A stretch of 64,000 nt of DNA from Wolfiporia cocos (lineage: Eukaryota; Basidiomycota; Agaricomycetes; Polyporales; Phaeolaceae). A program made the translations under genes and the position numbers. Positions 47,649-57,789 of this stretch are shown one piece after another; positions within the stretch are counted from its first letter, which is position 1, and every line of letters starts with the position of its first letter. The stretch is from NCBI GenBank assembly GCA_029448655.1, contig JACCLO010000007.1, positions 2,666,001 to 2,730,000 on the forward strand, read 5' to 3'. The notes beneath the pieces are model-generated. The model searched no databases. It saw only the letters and a list, made by a program, of their open reading frames with translations, and had not been told where the DNA came from.

Positions 47649-48635
47649 AGTTTCCCAGTGATACGTCCAAGAACAGGAATAGAAGGGGTTATGTAAGGTA
47701 GGGTAGTGGACTCCTTTTCAGGAGCAAAGAAGGTGTACTACGGGGCATAATTACTCTTATGTTGCGCGCAAACCCTGTGCCGAGATGGCGCGGATATTCG
47801 CATGACCCTAACGGTCAGAGGCGCCGACTCCAGGGGTAGAGTTGCTGACTGCCAGGCCGGTTCCTGGGTCAGATGATTGGGATTCGGATACACGACACCG
47901 CCCCAGAGGGACAATGCCGGAAAGTGGCTGGGATTTTACATCCCTTAGCCTGTCCATGCTTCAACAATGAGGTTGCCATCTACAGACTATCACGGGGACT
48001 TTTTCAGGACATTGGAATACCATCGCGTCCACAGGTAAGTGGATTAGCCCTAAGGCGCGCAAGTGTACCCCTTTGCCCTATTTGACCCCATGACGTGCAT
48101 GCCGAACTGCCCGGAGGACTTATGTTTTGTGGCTACCGCACTTGTCCTTTGGCAGGATTATCCGAAGATGATCCCCCTCACTGCTTTTCCCATAACGGGT
48201 TCAAAGCAGGTCCCTTACGCCTGGGAGGCGGCTTTGGAAAATTCCCATGCCATCATAATGATGACCCTGTGGATAGCGATGGGGCGCTGAACAATGCTTG
48301 CCATGGCAGGGGGTTGGGCGCACACAGGCAGACCGTCCCCTTTTCTCCACAGGCGGGTCTTAACCGCTCACAGTCCAAGCTTGTCAGCGAGGACCGTGTC
48401 TCCTTGACCCTGGAGTCCGGGTTAGGTAGGCCTCCTGCCTAAAAAGGCGGTGTGGCTTTTCCTGGTTGCCAATCCTCTGCCGAGGATGGCGATGTATCCC
48501 CCAGATCTCAACTATCACCCCAAACTCTTTGTCAAGAGTAGGGATGTGCGCAGCAACGAGCAATAGCCCCTGTAGGATAGAAACCCAGGCCCAAGCGCAA
48601 GCGCAAGGGCGGGGGTAGGGGGAGATTTGTTCTTA
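47649..48635 (-). other. 5' leader of the chromovirus
   Basis: About 1 kb between the 5' LTR and ORF0 without a convincing reading frame. No tRNA-type primer binding site starting TGG is visible next to the LTR (minus strand TAAGAACAAATCTCC), which would fit self-priming as known for some chromoviruses. Confidence 0.55.
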
Positions 48636-49333
48636 TGACACAAACAAGGTTGTGGGACTCACACTATAGCTTGATAACGACTTGAAGGAGTTGTTGAAGC
48701 TGGTGAGGAAACGCTTGTAGGCGCAGTAGGAATGTTATGTAACTATGCGATAGCAGAGAACAAATCTAAGGCTTATCCGCAGTGATAGCCCTACTTATAT
48801 ACATGCTTTGTTTGGTTACCGGTAAGGGAGCCAAACATGAAGGTGGTCTGTGCGCAGACATAACTAATATGATTAAGTCGTGAACTACAGTAGACCATGT
48901 GCGCCGGTAATGGCTGCACCAGTAAGAGCGTTTGTTTGGACCGTAGGTCCATGTTGTGGAAGTGGCTGTAGCTACGTTAGTAAGCCATGCATGTGATTCT
49001 TATATTCCGGTATCGGGATATGAGTAACCGTAAGGTCATTGACATGTGATAACGAGCGGGCCGCTTATCCAATTGTACTGACATAGCCCGGTATCAGGAT
49101 ATGAGTAAGGCATGTGACACCGGAGGTTAGTCCGCTGAGTCATTGACGCGTACGAGCGTGTTATGTACGTGTTGTTATGACAAGTGGACGTATACCACGT
49201 TGTGTACGTGTTGTTTGGTTGCATGTACGTGTAGACGGGCACTTAGCAGCGTAAATGTCTACAAGGTCGTAGAAATACCAGATAAATAGGTAAAAATACG
49301 GGAAAAATAGTGGCATGTCCCAAATCTGTGACA
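48636..49333 (-). repeat. 5' LTR, family E
   Basis: 698 bp; differs from the 3' LTR at about seven sites. On the minus strand it is preceded by ORF0 remnants of another element, not by unique host DNA. Confidence 0.93.
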
Positions 49334-49352
49334 CTTTCGAGAATAGGTATTT

Positions 49353-50299
49353 CTACTCTATTCTATATCTGTTAACTCGTAACAGTAAACCCATGGGAAT
49401 GCCACGGGGTGTTCGGCGACTAGGCGGATTAGAAGTTCCACCTCCATTTCGATATCGTGTTTTAATATAATACCGTATGTAAGTTTTTTGACGTCGCGTA
49501 AGAAGCGTCGTCGTTCGCCGTTGGTGGTTGCGCTGGTTAGACAGCAGCGTTTCCAACTCCATATCGCGTTCTCCATACTGTCGTGGAGGTCGCAGAGTTT
49601 TTTGTAGTCGGCTGGGTCGTTGTAACGGTGTCGCTCGAATTTTCGTGCGACGCCCAGCAGGTGGTTGAGGACCCTCATCGTCTGGTCCATAAGGGGCCAC
49701 TCGTTGATGCAGGCCTCCCATTGTACGGCGCTACAAGTAATGTCGCGCCAGTCGATCCAGTGGGGGAGGGTGTCATGGATCTTCTGATCCCAGAACTGTA
49801 CGATGACTTTGTTCTGGACTCGTTTGAGTCGCTCTTCTTCTGTGAATCTACCCTCGCCCTACATCATATAATCCTCAAGCCGCAGCCTCTCTCGCTCGGC
49901 TTCTTCCTCTCGCTCCTTCTCTTTGCGTTGGATTCTTAGCCTCTTGGCAATCTCCGCGGCGCGGGTGGTTGACTTAGCGAGTTTGTCGGCCGCGCGCTTC
50001 TGCTCGCGCGCTCATCGGATGTCGGCGCGCTTGCGTTCTTCGACGCCTTCCGCGTGAATGGCGTCGCGCTCTTCCTGTGTGAGTCGAGCGGGGATATGGT
50101 CGACGATCGTGTCGTGACCGGTTTGTGTTTTGGTGAGGTGGATGCGTCCTTGGTGATCTGCGCGATACGGGCGCCCCATCTCAGCGGCAATCTCGTTGAA
50201 AGCCACTTGCTGTTCATTCGCATGACGGCCAGCTGCGGCCGCCGTGTTGGTCAACTTCAAGGGTCGACTCGCATGGTTGTAAGGGACAGGGCCCTGGTT
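49353..50299 (-). pseudogene. ORF0 relic of a family B chromovirus
   Basis: Minus-strand text resumes in several frames. The N-terminal part has AAAGRHANEQQVAFNEIAAE and stops at TGA after EERKRADIR. The C-terminal part, in another frame, has MDQTMRVLNHLLGVARKF and ERRRFLRDVKKLTYGI and stops at 49356 or thereabouts. The pattern and the place (after a 5' LTR and leader, before gag) match ORF0 of the two larger elements. It is broken by at least one frameshift and a stop, and gag-pol is missing because the element at 39393-49333 follows directly. Confidence 0.6.
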
Positions 50300-50304
50300 G
50301 ATGG

Positions 50305-51238
50305 TATCACAAGACGCACAGCGGACCCAATGCAACGCGCTTATGAGTGGTGTTATAGACCACTCCCCCAAAAGGGCTACGATAACAGCTTGGCTGTTAT
50401 CAAGGGTCCGGCTATATCTGCAGTTCAGATTCCCACGCTTAGCGTCTACGGGTAGCCTTGTTCAGGTTATACCCACGTATTCCCTCTGTATACCCTAGTT
50501 AATTACTCTGTAACGTCCAGATGCCTTTACAGGTATAATCTGTGACATTACCCCCACTTCAAGGATTAACCGTCTCTGGTTAAGGAGGTAACTAGGCTGC
50601 ATCAAGCCGCCCCCGGTACTAAGTATCACTTCTACTATGCATGTGTCACGCGGTTATTTATATGTTACCCACCGGGTCACTAGTCCGGTGGTAGGGAGCC
50701 CATCTCCCCCCTCGTTATTTTGTGACGTGTGTGCCAACCTCTTGAAGGCCCGACTTAATCCCTGGATTTTGGGAGCGGGCTAAGGCTATTTAATAGTAGT
50801 TTTTACCACGCAACTTTTGACCAATCTTATCCCCGAATCAAGCGGGGCCCCGTGATACATGGGGGTCACGTGGTGGGTACTTTTCCCTCAGCCGCCAGTG
50901 GTTCGGAAGCGCCCCAGGCATGTGACTTATTAACGCCCCCAATTAGCGTTTGCCACTGCCCAGGTTCGAACCAGCGACCGGGTAAGCTGTTATTATATCA
51001 CAAGACGCGCAGCGGACCCAATGCAACGCGCTTATGAGTGGTGTTATAGACCACTCCCCCAAAAGGGCTACGATAACAGCTTGGCTGTTATCAAGGGTCT
51101 GGCTATATCTGCAGTTCAGATTCCCACGCTTAGCGTCTACGGGTAGCCTTGTTCAGGTTATACCCACGTATTCCCTCTGTATACCCTAGTTAATTACTCC
51201 GTAACGTCCAGATGCCTTTACAGGTATAATCTGTGACA
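50305..51238 (-). mobile_element. Complete TRIM-type short LTR retrotransposon
   Basis: Two 243-bp LTRs (50305-50547, 50996-51238) differ at three transitions. They flank 448 bp of non-coding internal DNA, and the whole is bounded by perfect 5-bp duplications GATGG (50300-50304, 51239-51243). On the minus strand the LTR starts TGTCACAGATTATACC and ends CTTGTGATA. The polypurine tract TGAAGTGGGGGTAA precedes the downstream LTR. There is no gag or pol, so it depends on another element. Its start and polypurine tract match the dUTPase-bearing chromoviruses nearby. The internal region contains a B-box-like GGTTCGAACC near 50963. It interrupted the leader/ORF0 region of the family B element. Confidence 0.9.
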
Positions 51239-51243
51239 GATGG

Positions 51244-51741
51244 CGTTGGCGTTGGTGCGTTCGGCGGGCATGACTACAGGACTACGTAAGGATCTGTAAA
51301 TGTAGGAATAAAAATTCTTCGTGTTTGCTTCTTGATGGTGTTCTTCTTGGAATCGGGGGTAGGGATACACCGAAGTTAATCGGGACTAAGGTTTGGGGAT
51401 ATTACATCCCACAGCGCTTCCGCTTGACCTAAAGATCTGATGGACCATCTTTACGTATCTAGGCTAGAAGCCATAGACGCCACACTCGGAGACTTGTTAA
51501 CTCCGAGTTTTCGGCTTAAACGCTAGGTTTATTCCATCAGACCTTTCCCAAAGGTAAGGTCACCCCTTAAGCCATATGGGTCAAGGCTTTGTGATAACGC
51601 CGAAGCGAATATCACCCGCTTAGCCCTGCGGACCGGGCAACTCTAACTGAGTCAAGTATTCCCCCTGATCCCACACCGCAAACTTCTGTTGATGAAGCCC
51701 CCAGGCCGAAATGGCAGGGGGGTTTGTAAGAACTATCAAAA
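51244..51741 (-). other. Leader of the truncated family B element
   Basis: Non-coding sequence continuing from the family B LTR towards ORF0 on the minus strand, interrupted by the TRIM insertion. Its leader position is inferred from the order LTR, this region, ORF0 relic. Confidence 0.55.
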
Positions 51742-52248
51742 TGACCCAAGACTCACTTAGGTTCTGGCTTGTGGTTGAAACGTTGAGTTGTTATGAGTTG
51801 GAGTAGAACGAGTCAAGTGAAGCAGTAGTTATTGGCTAAAGCGTCATGTAACAGATTGATAGTTCTAAGGACTTAGGCCTTAGACGTCTCAGCTTATATA
51901 CATGTAGGGCACTACCTAAGAACTGCCTGCCCTAATGCTATTGGGTCTGTGCGCTGAGCGGTAATGCTCAGCGCTTCTGATATGGCGCCATACTGGCGTG
52001 CTTTGGTCATAGCGTAAGCTAGATAGGATAAGCGGGCTAAAGGCCGTTGAGCGTTAACGCGGGGCCGATGACCGCTTAGGTATGACATATTCTCTAAAAC
52101 CTTCGAGTGGTTTCGAGAAGATGATGGGATCGTGGTTAGGTTTACTAACTACGTTGTATACGGCTTATCTTGGGATAAGTCGTAGAAATTCGAAAACAAT
52201 TGGAGTAAATCCAGGAAAAATTAGGTAAATGCCTAGAAAACTATGACA
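51742..52248 (-). repeat. 5' LTR of truncated family B chromovirus
   Basis: 507 bp; plus view TGACCCAAGACTC to CTATGACA. Its minus strand aligns with the LTR starting at 63721 (TTTTCTAGGCATTYACCTA near the start). Neither flank shows a matching 5-bp duplication, as expected for a truncated element. Confidence 0.8.
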
Positions 52249-53583
52249 TGATTTCACAACTTCAAGAGCAGATGCTAAGGTAGTGCCGTCCAGATGTCGT
52301 GCAGCATCACCACGGTGGAACAAGCTAATGCGAAAGTGTTTGTGAATTTAAAGAAAAATTTCTCAAGCAACAGGCTAGATCACTACATCGTTTGAAGCAC
52401 AGAAGCTAGGCAAACAGCTGCAGGACGAGAAGGCCTACTATACCTCAGCAAGGCATAATGTGTGTTCGTTCAAACCACCTCCGAGTCATATTTCACAGCT
52501 CAGAATACTATATATACATTATCGGACTGCCGGAGGTGATATTTCCAGTCAGAACAGTTGCAGTGGTTGTGGCAGCTGTGGTGGTCGCGGTCACAGTGGT
52601 TGCGGTCGCGGTGGTCGTGGCGGTAGCGAAGACTGATCGCAGATGTCAAGGTCATCCTTGCAAGTAACGTCTGCAGCCCAGATCCCCAGTTGGCCATTAT
52701 TTTTGAACAATGCATTCACCCTTCCTTTGACAGTAGCTATCACTGGCAATGGTAATGACGTGAAGGAGACATAGGCATTGGATGGCTTGTCAAAGAAATA
52801 TGTGATCTCACGGAGGGAGGTAGGCCACGCATTACACTTCAAAAGAGCAGTGTAGTGCTAAAGTGCACAAAGCATGGGAAATTGAACTACATAAATGGAT
52901 GGACCCAACATGATAGCCAAGCTGTCATTGTAGCCCTTTTGGGGGAGTGGCTAAAGCACCATTCATTGGCACATCACATTGGGTCTGTGGCATGCCCCGT
53001 GATATGGCCAGGCATGCTGTGCATGGATGTAGATATTTTTGTGGCCAAGTTTGTTCTGGTTGTACCTGTACATGAGAAAGAGCTTTTTGCAGTTGGATGT
53101 TTTCTTTGCACAGCATTTCTAGTATGCCACTTACATAGGCTTGCTGTTTGTGTCTTGATCCTGTCTACAATGAGCATAACCACTGAATTTCATACTGCAT
53201 TGCTCCATTCCAGATCTTCCTGTGTAAGCTCGCTTTGGAGCATTCTCAGAGCAATTGCTGTAGCCTCTGCACACTCATCCGTCACAGGTAATGAAGCAAT
53301 AAAACATTCGTAGTGTGCTGTGTGTGGATACAGATCTTTCTGCTGCCAAATTGGTTCTGAACAAGATGCAGCCTTTGAAAGAACACCAACGGATCCATTT
53401 GAAGTTTCCCAGTGGCATTGGTGATGAAATGCATGTTGAAGTCGAGTATCCTCCACAGCTTCACTCAAAGTAACTGATTTATCTCAGTGTTCTCACCTTC
53501 CTCATTATCATCCATGTATGGCCACACAAGGCCCAAAGTCCTGTACATGTATGGATTTTGGGATTCCGTGTTGACAGTCATGA
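52249..53583. other. Weakly coding region with minisatellite and TRIM-LTR relic
   Basis: Positions 52556-52623 are a GTGGTTGTGG-type minisatellite. The minus strand of 52880-53000 again reads like the TRIM LTR (CCCCCAAAAGGGCTAC, then a hairpin). Minus-strand frames between 53460 and 53000 (for example MLQSELTQEDLEWSNAV) look protein-like but cannot be assembled or named. Confidence 0.4.
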
Positions 53584-54123
53584 TGTCACAGATTTTCCTA
53601 AGCTAACGCTTATTTTTCCTAATTTTCCCTAACGTTCTACAATTCCTACGCAATTGTCTCACTATAAGTTCCTAGTTCATATAGTTGTATTACACCTAAC
53701 AGTCACATGTACGGCTCCGGTTCCCGTTACCGATCTTATCTTTATCTTATCTTAGATAACAACTCTCTGTCATCTTATCTTCATTGTAGACAGACTTTCA
53801 CGTCACAAGACTCATCACGAGTTCTTACTCGTCGCGCGTCAGCACGATGACAATGCCCGACCGGCATATTACTCATTCACAGTACCAGGGGTCCTGCCCT
53901 TGTATCAATAGTCTCACCCGCGGTCCCGTTGGTCCCGCACACTGTATTAGAGGTCCTACTAGACATGTATATATACTGTACTCTGAGTCGCTTAGGACTC
54001 AGACTAGTTCATCTATCGACCACTGCTATTAGCCCCCCAAGCTAGTAGCCTATAAACCTCTGCTTATAAAGCTTTGTTACTCGTCCAACACCGCTTCAAC
54101 AATCTATAAGTAAGTCTGCGTCA
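53584..54123 (+). repeat. 5' LTR, family A
   Basis: 540 bp, TGTCACAGATTTTCC to AGTCTGCGTCA. A TATA-like TGTATATATACTG lies near 53965. Confidence 0.92.
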
Positions 54124-54727
54124 TTTGAACTAGTCTTTCTTTACCCCCCGGCCGCCAGGCCCTGGGGTTGTTGTGGCTGTTTCTTTTCTGCTCTAGGCTG
54201 GTCGCCGTGTGCCACACTTTCTTTTACAGGTTTTGTTGAGATCTGGGGGATTATGCCGACACCTAGGCTTAAGGGCCGGCGCTGCTCTCTGTGAAGAGGC
54301 GGCGTTGTTACCTGTCCGCGAACCGCTGCCAACCCATGGGAGATTCCCAGACCGGCATGTTCAGAGACGGGGGCTTATGATCCAGGCTCAAGGATCTGGC
54401 TTTGCCTTTATGGCAGCCCAGGCCCGTGGCTAGCACCCAGTCGAAAGACAGCCCTGTGACTTAATGTACGGAGGCGGTGTGCAGCGACCCGCGGTGTCCT
54501 CAGCTGAAGCCATGGTTAACCACCCTGAGTGTAATACTCTAAACGGAACCGTCCGGCGGGATTAGGTCATCCCTGCCGTTTGTATCCCAGAATCTTCCGG
54601 CTGCGCTTAGAGAGAAGCCAGTATGACGCCGACATCACCGACTAAGGTACACGGACGACATCAAGAACAGCCCGTTCCCGGAATTATTAGATAGTACATC
54701 TTTTTCTGATCTAGGTTATCCATAGCC
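54124..54727 (+). other. 5' leader of the family A element
   Basis: About 600 bp without a convincing frame. The bases next to the LTR (TTTGAACTAGTC) do not begin TGG, so tRNA priming is not evident. Confidence 0.5.
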
Positions 54728-55658
54728 ATGCCAGCCGACCGATACCAGGAGTCCATCAAGCGGCTGCAGAACTCGTACAAGCGAGGGCCGCTTTTTGAGA
54801 AACCCAAGAAGGAGTACCAGTCGCAGGCGGCACCTACATACAGTACCGTAGTTACTTATGCCGCCACCGGGAAACCGGAGCGATGGGACAACCTCCACCC
54901 TTGGAGTAAGAAGAGGGTCCAAGCCCTCATTCCCGACACACGGTACCGGGGTCCTAGCTGGAACCCGGCCGCACCAATGAGAAAAGTGGTGGTCAAGCGC
55001 ACGCAAGAAGAAATTCAAGCGGCGCTAGAACAACGATACAACGGGTACAACAGACTAAGGGAAGCAGCGGAGCAGTACCGAGCTGAGCGCGCCCGCGAGC
55101 GACGTTTAGAAAGTGCTGCCGAGCAGGCCTACCTCGACCAAGTCTCCGCGGAATACAAGGCCGCACACCCAGACCCCCCCAGCCGACTTTAAAGACAGAG
55201 TTCTTTTGAAGGAAGCAGCCGCCCGCATCGCCAAAGAAATTCGGCTCGAACCCGAATGGGTTGCCGATCATTTCCATCTCCTACCCGACGACACCGACAG
55301 AGAACGCGTCTGCATCACGTACAAGAAGTACCAGCACGCGCTCCGTTTGCTACCAATCCTGGAGCAGACGGACAACATACTCTGCTGACTATTCCACATC
55401 ATATACGAGGATACACCCTTCACCAACGAACCCGACAGTAAAAACGTCGTTGAGCAGATCAGGAAGTACAGGCGTTTTAGTGACGCCTTCTTCCAGGCCA
55501 CCCTCTATGGCCGGATCTCGAATAAAGAGCTCAGGGAAATCGAACACGACGCGAATGCAATTCGCAAGTACCTACATAATGGAAACGTCCTGAATGGTAG
55601 CATACGACCAGCAGTAAAGGGGTTAGCCAGGCTTAGATACACATTCCCCGAGTTGTAA
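54728..55658 (+). pseudogene. ORF0 of family A, frameshifted and with one stop
   Basis: ATG 54728 opens MPADRYQESIKRLQNSYKRG. The frame is basic and Lys/Gln/Arg-rich (EEIQAALEQRYNGYNRLREA) and shifts by one base in a C run at about 55170-55180. It continues with EIRLEPEWVADHFHLLPD, meets TGA at 55386-55388, and runs on in the same frame to TAA at 55656-55658. The last third contains the block GRISNKELREIEHDANAI, comparable with GRITNREWRIMKKY of the minus-strand element. About 310 codons originally, the same length as the intact ORF0 there. No known domain. Confidence 0.65.
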
Positions 55659-55838
55659 AAGTAGTACATAACAATATGATGCCTGATAAGGCTCATAACC
55701 TCCTGATATCATAACCTGATAAGGTTGATCGGATCAAGACACTGGCATCAACACATGGCATGGACCGAAGACTCTTTTTTTCTATTTTTAGGAACTTTTC
55801 TCACAAGAACAAGACGCTTATCGCATTCCCTGACAGAC

Positions 55839-57712
55839 ATGTCCGGAAGCGAATCCAGCCAATCCGCACAGATGACCCCGACCCGTCCTCAGTTGTCTGG
55901 CCCGACAGGGTCAGCACCCCCCCCCGCTCGGTGCTAGAACAATGGCACCAGCTCCACAGTCCACCAGGGCCAGACGCACTCTCCCGCCGCTCTTCACAGG
56001 GCAGCAGGATGTCGTCGCGGAAGAACGATTCCCCGTGACAACAGAACGTGTCATCCTGGCCAATCCCACGCTACCAACAGAATTCGGTAGCTACGTTACA
56101 CTCCCAAATGTCCGAATTTGGGAAATTGAATACCCGATCCAAATGGCCCTCCAAGCCAGGCTATTGGAAAATGTCCCGGAGCAGGCTCACGCCGACCTCC
56201 AGGACACCATGCAAGCCATCTACAATGGCATCTCCCCCATCCTGAACGCATCCGCTGATATGACGGATGAGTCGATGCTTCGCCTGAAAAGGCAACTCGA
56301 CTCACGGTTCAAGGCGGTCTTTGGGAGAATGGACGACCTAAGGACATACACGTGCTCGATCACAAGTCGTGTGTCAGCGCTGGAGCAAGCGGCTGCCAGA
56401 ACAACGGCACCCGCACAAACAACGGGAGGACCCTTTGGCACCGTCCAGAGAGCTGGACCATCACAACAGGACTACGATGCCCTCCTCGCTCGAGTAGTAG
56501 CACTCGAGAATGCACTACACCCCGCCACCACGTCAGCCCCCACAGGGCAAACAATTGTCATGAAGCAGAAGGCGACGCCACCCCCCAAATTCTCGGGCGA
56601 TGGCAGCAAGGTCTCCGTGAGAGAGTGGCTCCACAAGTGTATCATGCTTCGGAGTTGCCGGAATCACAGCCGACTGCGAAAGGATCGTGCAGGCCCTGCA
56701 ACACCTGTCCGGCTCAGCGTTTGACTAACAAGAACAACGCATCCGTGACTCCGCCGACCCGACAAAAGAGCTCGGCACATGGGTAGCATTCAAGGAGCAG
56801 ATGGAGAGAGTATATGGGAAGAAGACAGATGAGGAAATCGCGAAGAAAGAGATAGAATCCTACTTCAGCACGGAGGGAAGGAAGAAAGTGTCGGCCAACT
56901 TCTACACGTACGTGGAGCGCCTGAGGCAACTCGCCAAGAAGGCAAAGACTGACAACACGACCTTGATGGATAAACTGAAGGACGTCATGCCTGAAAAGGT
57001 AAAAGACGCCTTTGCCCTAGTAAAGGTCTGGGGGAAAAAGCTTCCCACCGAATGGGAGCTTTACCTCGACCAGGCAATCAGCATCCACAAGGAGGTCTAC
57101 CGCGACGAGATACGCGGCAGTATATTCGATGACAGGAAGAAAGAGGAGAAGAAGACGGCGAGCTCAGGGAAGAGCTCGCACACTATCACGAAGGAGTCGC
57201 AAACCAGTTCCCGACAGGGAACCAGTGGTGGTGGCTCCGGGCAAAAGGAACAAAAGATCCCCAAGGGATCGGTACCGGGCATGGTCATGAAAAGGACCAA
57301 GGCGGGGAAGTACTATTTCTGGGCTCCCCCCCACAAATGCGCAATCTGCAAGCACGACAACTGCCAATCCGGAGGTACCAAATGTTTCTACAAGCCCCCC
57401 ACGTCCGCCGGGACATCTACATCATCAACAACAGCTCCAAAGGCACCGGCAGCCGGCGGAGACAAATGCAAGGGACGACACGTCCAGGAAATAGTACGAG
57501 AGTACTTTGTCCCCGACGATGAAGAGGAGCCCACTGATTCAACAGTGGGCGCCATCGTACATTCTACCGCGCACATAGAGGAGGTTCCCGAAGAACCAAA
57601 GCCAAGCCTGGCCTCCCTCTCCCCCCTAACACCACTATCTTCCTCTGGATCGGAGAGAAGTTACGAGTTCCTTTTGGGAAAGAACTTGGGTTTTTTCGAA
57701 GGTCGCATGTGA
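55839..57712 (+). pseudogene. gag: Gag of family A, frameshifted; unusual cysteine cluster
   Basis: The probable start ATG 55839 (MSGSESSQSAQMTPTRPQLS) is separated from the main frame (open from 55942) by a run of ten C, where length change is likely. The body contains a coiled-coil-like stretch and the capsid landmark PPPKFSGDGSKVSVREWLHK (near 56590). It then shifts frame at about 56650 and meets TAA at about 56725. The last frame resumes at 56801 (VYGKKTDEEIAKKEIESYF) and ends at 57712. Instead of the usual CCHC knuckle there is CAICKHDNCQSGGTKC near 57345, four cysteines with spacing CX2CX4CX6C. Confidence 0.8.
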
Positions 57713-57789
57713 AAGCTTGCTCATGTACGACCCATTCATGTAATACCACCGCGACAGAGAGTATAAAAAAATCTATCATAATAATGCGC

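Larger units (their letters stand above)
39393..49333 (-). mobile_element. Ty3/gypsy chromovirus with ORF0 and C-terminal dUTPase, nearly intact
   Basis: A 9.9-kb minus-strand element bounded by two 698-bp LTRs (39393-40090 and 48636-49333) that differ at about seven positions by eye, all transitions. Order from its 5' end: LTR, a leader of about 1 kb, ORF0 (46716-47648), gag (44606-46620), pol with protease, RT, RNase H, integrase, chromodomain and dUTPase (40130-45108), polypurine tract and LTR. I see three lesions: a 1-nt loss in gag, a TGA in RNase H, and a 1-nt loss near the dUTPase end. The flanks (CTCTA at 39388-39392, CTTTC at 49334-49338) do not form a target duplication, so the two ends may come from different insertions joined by recombination. 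Confidence 0.93.

Noticed and set aside
48063..48442. Host genes in the leader of the minus-strand element (48063-48442)
   Set aside because: The frames lie inside the leader between LTR and ORF0, on the opposite strand, without motifs.
50955..50985. tRNA gene or tRNA-derived SINE around GGTTCGAACC
   Set aside because: The B-box-like block is not flanked by complementary T-stem, acceptor or A-box sequences.
50305..51238. TRIM as a hammerhead-ribozyme retrozyme
   Set aside because: I could not find the CTGATGA and GAAA core pieces in either strand of the LTR.
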